The translations under genes and the position numbers were made by a program. From NCBI GenBank assembly GCA_023105745.1, contig JALGQZ010000004.1, positions 8,815,951 to 8,879,950 on the forward strand: 64,000 nucleotides of DNA, in the 5' to 3' direction. The notes beneath the pieces were generated by a model that saw only the letters and a program-made list of their open reading frames with translations, was not told the DNA's origin and searched no databases. Of the stretch, positions 55,859-64,000 are shown one piece after another. This stretch comes from Austropuccinia psidii (Eukaryota > Basidiomycota > Pucciniomycetes > Pucciniales > Sphaerophragmiaceae). Positions within the stretch are counted from its first letter, which is position 1. Each line of letters starts with the position of its first letter.

Positions 55859-58800
55859 ATTATAAAGGAAATGGTTATATCTCTTCAATTTGAACCAATT
55901 TATAATTGATTGGATGTTTTATTCATATTATGAATAAATTCATGATTTTCTTATGTTTTATTTTTGCCAGATTCTGTACTTTAGTATTTGAAGGATACTA
56001 TATTGATTTACTCGTCCCATTTGAAAGGATAGCTCTAAAAGCTCTATCAGAAAGATTGAGTTTAATGTAATCAATCTAACCACTTTTTTTGCTAATAATT
56101 ACTGTTAAATACTAACTAAAAGCTAGTATTTCCTTGTTTAAAATGTTTTTAAAATACTCAAATGTTTTTTTTTCACCAATGAGAATATCTCACCAGATTG
56201 GTGCTTAAATAAGCTTCAAAAATTAATTGAAATTATGGAAATATAAATAATTAAGAAACCTCTTTGTAGTAGTTGGGAGTATTTAGAAACCTGACATAGA
56301 TTTATTCATGAGTCATTTCTTTGGAATTCCAGAGGAATATGATTTTCTTCATAAATATAAAGAAAAATTCCACACATGAAGCCTCTCGATTCTGGTCAAG
56401 TTAGTCCTTTGTAAAGAAAAATATTTTTATATTGAAATTTGCAATCATAACTCGATTCTTGCATCTGGTTTTGGCTTCAAGATAAAGTAATTTATCCTAA
56501 GAATGGCTGAATAGATAACCCTGGAAGATAGAAGTTCCCGAAAGTTCAAAATTCATTAAAAATTCAATCACACAAGGATATATCTTTCTGAAAAATTTTT
56601 TCTTGTTTAGACATTTTTGGATTCATTAAGAATATCAAAGAAATTTTATTCTCTGTATAGCTTAATATGATTGTATTATAAAAGTGAAATCGCATGTTTC
56701 TTTATAAATGGTAAACACACTTTCAGAGATTTCATTAATGCAAGAAATGACTTTCACAAGCTATGAAATAAAATTTATTTCAGAGTAGATCTTATCTTTG
56801 ATCTGAAAACACAACCGGAAACGCTCTGAAGAGGTGGTGAGAAACTCTTAAAAGGTTTATCGTACTAAGAAAGAACTTTTCATCTTACAGAATCATTGAT
56901 GAACCTTTAATCTTTGCGAGTGAAGTTATCTCTGATTACTACCTATCAAATCTTAAATATTTACATTTCTGAGCCTAACCAATCAATTTTACAACTAGAA
57001 AAATCCATATATATACTCAACTCCACTCATATTATTACTTGAGTCCTATCCTTTCCTCCAGCACTCCCAAATGATTTCTGAGATGGGATGGGGTGCGTTC
57101 TCTTTTTATTTCCAATTCTCAACCTGTATGGAGACAATCCCACTTTGATTATTTTTCTTGCAATTGGTTTCGCTCAAGGTTGGTTGCTTTTGCTATCTAA
57201 AAAAACCAGTTCTTCGAAATGATCAAGAATACAAATATAATACAATCTCATAATGTCAAAGTGTAAAAATTGTGCCATCAACCGTGAACCCCTTTTTAAT
57301 GGGAAGGTTCATTTGTATTAATGGCTTAGATAACTGATACTGATGCATAGATGTCGATGATTAAATTACAGGAGATCAAATAAAAATGAAAATTAATCTT
57401 ATGAGAACTTAAAGACCAGCTTTTGAACCTTGATAAAGCTCCATGAAATAGATGGTTCAAATCATTCCAAATAAATATGCTTTATATTTTGAAGTGAAAA
57501 ATTTAGCTCCGAGGTTTCAATATTCTAATTTTAAGTCATTAAACGATTAATTGGTGTATAGGAATCATGGAAGAAACATCAGAATCTAGGAAAAGGGAAA
57601 AAATAGTAGAGAGATTTGATCTTGGATTCACTACTGAGGCTGTTCGAAATCATGAAAGTAAAAAAAAAAACATGTGCTTCTGAATTTCTAAGTTTTCTTT
57701 GTTAGAATTTCTGAAAATATTGATCTCAATACGTCATGCCCCTTTCTAAGGTATCAACTCAGACCTGTGAAACACTTATCCATCTCTAAGTGTCCACCCT
57801 TTCCCAACTTCTTCTTCATTATTTCCTTTCTGATGATCTCAGAAGCTCTTTTTTCACTCGCAAGTATTTGAGGCAAATACCAAAATGTATTAAAGATACT
57901 TCCTGAAACAATCCCACGTCCAATTTTATAGTTCAATATTGATACAGATTTGACTCTTTTCATTTTTTATTTTTTGGAGGCTGGGAAATTTCTGAATCAG
58001 ATTAATTTTTATCTGACCCAGAATTGGTAGGGTATTTGGTGGCATTTTATTCCAAGATTTGGTCTTGATTTCTAAAATCAGTGAGGAGAGTCTCTCAACA
58101 CCACCTGCATGATGAACTAATGCAGAAATTGTTGTTACTATTTTATTTAGGGGGGTTATTTCATCAATACCAGGAATTCAAAGCCAATATTAAATTGAGT
58201 TAATGGTCTTATATCTTGTAGAAGAACTATTAACTTACTAAAGCTTCAAAATTAAAAATTACTGCACTTCCCTTTTACCTTGTATTGGTTGTGTTTATTA
58301 TAGTACTGTTTAATGTGCCTAACAGCTATTTTTTCATGCTCTTTGGAAGAATTCTATTGTTGTGCATGAACTGATATTTTAACAGTAATATCTTTGTGTG
58401 AATGCATCAGTTACATGTCAATGTTTTAATATTCAAGATTTTTAAAAAAGAAATAATATATTTCAGTTTCAAAAAAAGATCATCTGTGTAATACTTTGAT
58501 GAAATAATTTAGATATCAACAGAAATAGTAGTAAAAGATACACAGAAAAGTTACTCTCAGATGCTTTATAATTAATTATCTTGCAGTTCTAACTAATAAA
58601 TTCTATCCAAAAATGACTTGAGAAGTTTGGCTCATGTTTGGTTTAATGTAAAATGATCCCAATTTCTAATGAAATTGATTGTTGAAATCAAAAGGGTTGG
58701 TGTATCAACTTGAGGATTATTGAGCATGGCCAAATATATTTGAATCTTCCTTCAGGTGCCTGAAAAATCATTCATATGTTGGAAATTAAATAAAATTGGG

Positions 58801-60073
58801 TTTTACAAAATGTTGAGAGGTCATGATTTACACCATTTTCTTGCTTCCAGTGTGATACATTCTCAGACCAAACATTATAAGAGGTAAATTATCCTGAAAG
58901 GGTTTTATTACCTTCGATTATTTTATCCATTGATGGATTGCTTATGAAATCCTTTTAAATTACTTTCAAAATGTGAATAATGAATTTTGACAATATGGGG
59001 GTATCTTGGGGTAAAAAGCAAATGCATGTCATTTCAGTCAATATTGTGAAGAAAGAAAAAGAAAAATTCCTCACTTTTAAATGGGGGATGACTCAAGGGG
59101 ATTCAGTGACAACAGAAGAGCTGATTTTTAGATTGATAGTTTTATTCAGCAGGTAAAATTTTGTCAGCCATATGAAACTTTTGATGAAGCTCTGCAATAT
59201 TTATGAATTGTTGTAAATAAGGGCCTTGCAACCACAACAGGGAATAATATGAAGTACCAGAGACATAACCCCATACACCTAGTGAAAGTTTAGGTACTTT
59301 GGGATTCTTGAATTCTTTCACAGTTTCATTTTCATGCTTTTCATTGAGAGTGGGAAGGATGCTATTGGAAACTCTTGGCAAGATGGAAATTTGCATAGTG
59401 AGTGGACTAGGACATATTGATATCTTTGAAAGAGGGGATTTTTTAAAAACCAGAAGCTAATTCTTGATATTATGAAAGCTTGCAAGAGTATTTCATTCAG
59501 ATATTGTGTTTGTTCTTTTGAGATAGCACAAAAGTAACCCAAGACAAATGGAGTGTGATTGTGTATGGGTGTTTTTCGAGGAATGTTGAGAACGAGTGGG
59601 GCCTTTATTTTGCACTTTAAAGAGATCTAATTTAAGAAATAACAGAAACACTTTTTTGGAAGCATAACTAGCTGCTTGCTGAAGTATAGCTTGGATGTCC
59701 TCAATCTTCTGGGTTGGTGAAATTTGCAAGAAATGATCCTTGATATGTGAAAACAAGTGATGACTTTGGGCATTTACAAAGATTAAGTCACAATACCAAC
59801 ACTTGCCTTAGCGACAATGAGATAAAGTAGATGCACAGTGAGATGAAATCAAAACAGTCCGCTATTGAGTATCCTCGGGTATTTTAAAGAAATATCGGTC
59901 AAAACAAGAGTAAACCTTTAAAAAAAGGGATTATATTTGGATGTTCAATCAAGATAAAAATGAAACAAAGGAAACAATCAGAAGGCGCAGAAGGGGTGGA
60001 GACAGAGAGAGAAATGTTTCCAAAAACAAGATAGCAAAAAATAGCTGGGGGAGGGGGGAAAGTGAGTTTATTT
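55859..60073. other. AT-rich stretch without a firm gene
   Basis: Mostly short frames. On the minus strand 59142-59756 has three overlapping open pieces of 74-87 codons in changing frames that could be one decayed gene, and 57754-57963 a 69-codon Lys-rich piece. Neither has a recognised domain, so I leave them uncalled. Confidence 0.35.
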
Positions 60074-60180
60074 AAAAAAAAAAAAAAAAATTGATTCTAT
60101 GCATAGGCGCGCCTACCCCTGTTTTCCCGCATTGGGGCGGGGCCCTAGAGGCGCGCCTGGGGGGGAGCATCCCTTTTAGC
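60074..60180. other. A17 run followed by a GC-rich island with palindromes
   Basis: A run of 17 A (60074-60090) is followed by about 90 bp of GC-rich sequence in AT-rich surroundings. Overlapping palindromes CTATGCATAG (60097-60106) and TAGGCGCGCCTA (60104-60115) are followed 34 bp later by AGGCGCGCCT (60149-60158). Origin and role unknown. Confidence 0.55.
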
Positions 60181-60855
60181 TCTCGCCAGCCACCCTACTC
60201 AAGGCTTTCCAACGATATCACCTAAATTTTACTTAGAGCTTATCAAATCTAAAAACTGCTCTGATCAACCGTTTGAAGTATTGTTACCCTATTACCACCC
60301 CATTATCCCTCCCTTGGCTCCTTGCTTCGATTATTACTCTAGCATCGTAATAATTTTTCTCCTTTCTCACAGCCATGAGCCAGCTTTGATTCATATATAT
60401 GGGGCATACCAAACTACAGGGATATCCACCCCAAAAGTAGGGAAAGCTCACTTGTTGCTAACTGAAAAAAAAGCTGTCAGTGAGAGATTATTAATAGGCT
60501 TTTATCTTGGAAAAGCTGGTTAAATTACGTGATACACGGCTTGGATTAGTGTGTGATATTGACTAATAAGCAGTGAGTATTAATATTAATTAATGTCCAA
60601 ACCCCCTCAAAAAGTCAAGTAACTGAGAGGCATAGCCTATGCACCAACCCAAAGGCTTGGCTGGTGAAATGTCGGTATAATAGTTCAGAATTTTCTTTGA
60701 TTAGATGAGCTGTAAGGGACTGGTAAACTCATTGGTAGCTTTATGGGAGTAAGCTAAAAATTGTGCACCCATTAATGTTTTGCTTGTCGTAGCTCAGGCT
60801 ATTGGTTCTGTAGCTTCGGCATCGGGGTTCATTATAACTAAAATAGGAAGGTGCA

Positions 60856-61379
60856 TCAGATAAAACACAGGTCAGACTCAACAGAAACTTTGCAAAGCAT
60901 TGTATTTCTCAATGTGCTCACCCCAGCACCAAGGCCCAAACCGGCACCGACGCCTAGTCCGAGCTGGGTAAATATTCAATTTTACGATGTCAGCTCCAAC
61001 ACTGCGAATGCGTGTGTAAAAAAAGCAAACTTACTCCTCCAAGTCCCGAACCTCCACCATATCCCGAGCCATAGCCATTACCGAAACCATAACCGCCGCC
61101 ATTGCCATAGCCATAACCACCCCCATTGCCATAGCCATAACCACCCCCATTGCCATAGCCATAACCGCCTCCATTGCCATACCCATACCCTCCGCCATTG
61201 CCATATCCATAACCGCCGCCATTGCCATAGCCAGCACCGGAACCATAACCACCTCCACTCCCGTAGCCACCGCCGCCATATCCACCATGATGGCTAAAAC
61301 CAAATGTTGGACTAGCATATGTTGTCTGGAAGCTCAGACAGGCAATTGACAAAAAAATTGTAATCAAAGAGTAATGCAT
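60856..61379 (-). CDS. Secreted Gly/Tyr-rich repeat protein, two exons
   Basis: The start is ATG 61379; exon 1 is 61379-61035, the intron 61034-60964 (71 bp, GTAAGT...CCCAG), exon 2 60963-60856, stop TGA. The product is 150 residues. Residues 1-22 (MHYSLITIFLSIACLSFQTTYA) form a typical signal peptide with a short polar tip, hydrophobic core and A-S-A-like end. The mature part is a Gly/Tyr/Asn repeat, about five copies of GGGYGYGN, coded by 24-bp DNA repeats at about 61095-61215. The exon 2 tail is LGLGVGAG-type then a Cys-bearing end. It is probably exported to cell wall or host interface; structural and effector roles are both possible. Codons and splice sites look intact, so it is the best host gene here. 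An alternative donor (GGGGTGAGC) in exon 2 could change the C-terminus. Confidence 0.75.
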
Positions 61380-61420
61380 CTTCTCGCCAAGGTAAAAATG
61401 ATATTTCCCAAAGGAGTCAG

Positions 61421-61430
61421 TTATATATAG
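61421..61430 (-). promoter_or_regulatory. TATA box of the Gly/Tyr-rich gene
   Basis: CTATATATAA on the minus strand, about 42 bp upstream of the ATG at 61379, a usual distance for a short leader. Confidence 0.5.
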
Positions 61431-61439
61431 CTTTAAATA

Positions 61440-63599
61440 GACGAAGTTTACGCAAAGGAAGCGAAATCAGAATTTAATGAAGGAAATGTATAATTCCTGT
61501 TTTTTCAGGTAGCTTTTAGAGAAATATCAAAATTATGTTTGATAAAGCGAAGGTGAAGTGGGTGATATGATTTTATGGAGAAGACATCGCAGTCAAGAAA
61601 GAATGCTTTATAGAAAAAACGTTGCAATCTTTCTCCCCAACGTTTCCTCAAATTTTGACTATGCTTTTCAGTTTTCGGACTAAAACGGACTCCTTAGTAC
61701 TTGATTTCAACGCCAGCTTCTGTTCTCGGGTTTCTGGTTCTCAGCTGATCCGGCTGTTGTTGAATCAAAACTGGACCAGGCGCCCGAGATCACTTTTGGA
61801 CGCAAAATTATTAGGCCAAAACGCTAACAGGATGAGGGAAAAATGAAAGACCAAACTAGACCTCTCACGCATGCTTCAGATATCAGTCGAAAATTCCCGA
61901 TTCAAGTCCAAGTGATTGGATTTCTTTGGGGGTTGATATTCCGCAGGAAATTATTGCTGCAACTCTATGCAATGTCCAAGGTAAAGTATAATTTAACGCC
62001 GCCTTTTTGTAGTAAGTCTTGACTGCTTCAAAATTCCAAATACAATATTAAAACTCGGAGACATTTTGGTTCCAATTACTAAATGTGGAATCTGAAATTT
62101 TGTGAATATCACACTTTAAAAGGAATCAATTCATTTAAGGTATAGTGACAGACACGTTAAAAAGATTGCAGTAGAATTTCTCTTGTCAGAAATATATTGA
62201 CTTCATATTGCACCGATTGTGTATATCTAAAGTGACCAAAATACAACTTAGGTGTAATGTCAAGGCTTAGGTTTATTTGTTTTTAAACTAATTTGAAGTC
62301 TGAAAAAAGATTAATTCAGGAATTCAACGAAAATGAAAACCATTCCTTCCATACAGTCATTTTGGTCTTAAAATGCAGATCGCAAAACTGGTCAGGTATC
62401 TGCTAAGGTAGTTAAGTGGATAAGGTTTTCATTTAATGCAACTTCGAAAGAATTAGGAATGGATTTGGCTTTAGTAAGAGGTAGAATACATGTTACTTTG
62501 TCTAAAGGTAATTCTGCGATGATGAAGTTTATTGTCTTATGAAGGTTTCTAAATTGGACACATAGCGCATTGCTTTGAAGTCAGTGAGCTTTGTGGCCTT
62601 TCTTCCAGAATTTTTAGCATTGAGAGGTTTTCCTTTAATAGTGTGATCTCCAATATGCTTCAATTTTGATAAAAAGTGCTTATAAGTCAATCTTCACCGA
62701 TCTTTAATTTTTAAGGAAGTAGGGTGCTGGTAAACCGTGTTTTTCATTGTTTGGGTCTTTGAGCCATATGTTTGATTATATCATCTGGAAAACAAGTTCA
62801 ATTTGAAAACCATTTTTGTTCAAGTAGGCAAGGTCTCCAGGGTTGAATTCCTTGAGTAGAATAATTTGTAAAAAGGGAAGATCTTTTAGGGTAGGATATT
62901 GATTGTACTTTAAAGAAAAATTTCCAGTAATGTTCAGAAAATATAAACCTTCAAGCTTTAAAAACATAAAGTGAAGATACTGTGGTATTTTATGTTAGAC
63001 TATGACTCATAACCAGAGACAGACAAGGACACCTAAAATACTGTAGATTATGGTAATTAAACTAAAAGAGATGGAAAACTCTTTTACTTTGTCCAAAACA
63101 AGTAAATAAACAATAAACTTTCAGCCACCAAAGGCTTCACTAAGCCAATAAAAGCACTAAAGCTTACTATCTGTTAGAGAAAAATACCCTCTTTCATATA
63201 ACATTATTCTGTTGTCCAAAAAATCAGAGATGGCAGAGCTATATGGGAGGGAAAATCTTGCTGAGCCTAACACTTAATTTTCCTCTCTAAGCTTAAATAT
63301 TGAGTTTTAATCAGGAAGCCATTTTATTGTATCCTTAATTGTAGCCCTCAAACAGATCTCTCAACTGGCACCATTTTCAATTTTGTAGAATCAATAGCAC
63401 AAAAGCTAAAATACTGCACCCACTTGAAATATTAGAAATAAAAATATGATATTTTTACTTTCCATCTAGCTTCTCCAGCTTAGATTACAGGCTAATTGAA
63501 CAAAATAATTTATTAAAAGGCTAACATAAAAATATAAAATAATACCATTCAAAGACCTATATCTCATACAGGTCAAAAGATATCAGGGTCTTCTGCTAA
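61440..63599. other. Unassigned region downstream of element boundaries
   Basis: No firm gene. On the minus strand 62776-62967 reads a 63-codon stretch with leucine-rich spacing (LEGLYFLNITGNFSL, TLKDLPFLQIILL) and more such pieces lie toward 62560. It could be the remnant of a leucine-rich gene but it is too short to name. Confidence 0.35.
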
Positions 63600-64000
63600 A
63601 AGAAGGAAAATACTTTTTACAGAAAAAATTTATCCAACAAATAAACATATGAAAATTATTTCACCATTGGACTCCTCATAAAGAATAAGGTGGGGTCACC
63701 TCTGGGTAATATTTCTGTAACTCAACTTTAAATAACCTTAAATTAAGCTTTTAGTATTTTCTGTAGAAAATTGAAAATCCTCAAAATCTTGGTTTCATTC
63801 AAATCACATGTGGTGTTAACCATTAATGTTTTGTGTTAAAATTGGGGGTGTTAGGTTTAGCTTAGAAGTTATTAGGAATTGAAGTATTTTCAATTGAAAT
63901 CCCAAAATGTGTGCATGTATTACATACATGAACTTTAATTTATATATTTGGTATCAGTTAATAAAGTTGTGTTCTGTAAAAAATCAATTTAATTACATAT
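63600..64000 (+). repeat. Partial Gypsy LTR, plus-oriented, running off the window
   Basis: Read in reverse it matches the C-type LTR: tgaaaattatttcaccattgga (from tccaatggtgaaataatttt), ggtggggtcacct, cacatgtggtgttaacca, attttcaattgaaat and atgtgtgcatgta. The LTR start is not clear; homology is convincing from about 63600. Confidence 0.8.

Noticed and set aside
60281..60523. 80-codon frame with PKVGKAHLLLTEKK and LIGFYLG, faintly like a Copia pre-RT linker
   Set aside because: Too short and isolated; no RT, integrase or LTR of Copia type nearby.
60851..61297. 148-codon His/Ser/Asn-rich plus-strand frame
   Set aside because: Antisense of the Gly/Tyr repeat gene; the 24-bp repeat keeps it open.

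Overview
The window looks like repeat-dense DNA from a rust fungus (Pucciniales). The reasons are AT-rich intergenic sequence, 58-83 bp spliceosomal introns, nested Ty3/Gypsy elements and basidiomycete-type Tnp2 and TET/JBP genes. From memory the gag and zinc-knuckle families resemble those common in Austropuccinia psidii; I could not check this.

Layout. (1) 1-9966 holds a decayed plus-strand Gypsy element (element A). Its gag is split by a solo LTR at 1073-3064, and it ends in a long LTR at 7126-9966. (2) 9967-10177 and 30407-31002 are two parts of one minus-oriented LTR (LTR-B). (3) LTR-B is split at 10178-30403 by a 20,226-bp DNA transposon (element E). E has 45-bp terminal inverted repeats starting CACCAGGG, a 3-bp target duplication TAT, and a readable empty site. 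(4) 31329-52593 is a chromodomain-type Gypsy element (element D) with LTRs running TGTCACA...TGTGACA. Its 5' LTR is split by a complete minus-strand Gypsy element (element C, 31745-41834, duplication ACTTT), and its gag is split by a solo LTR of another family (44671-46110, duplication AATTG). (5) 52599-64000 is mostly featureless AT-rich DNA with decayed LTR pieces, a small GC island and one convincing host gene, a spliced secreted Gly/Tyr-rich protein (60856-61379, minus).

Element E is the most interesting object. It carries a Tnp2/CACTA-family transposase, a SNF2 ATPase, a TET/JBP-type 2-oxoglutarate/Fe(II) dioxygenase (the family that oxidises 5-methylpyrimidines in DNA), a cysteine-cluster plus proline-rich protein and two unrecognised spliced genes. 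Gene-poor spacers hold near-palindromes built on GGCATGCC and two minisatellites. All six genes are broken. Of the eleven in-frame stops I found, nine are TGA, as CGA-to-TGA would give, and all four mismatches between the two terminal repeats are CpG transitions. This points to an element that was cytosine-methylated and decayed by deamination while carrying its own predicted methylcytosine oxidase.

Nothing in the retroelements appears autonomous. A and D carry many lesions. C is structurally complete, with LTRs about 2% apart by my hand count, but its single gag-pol frame has three stops.
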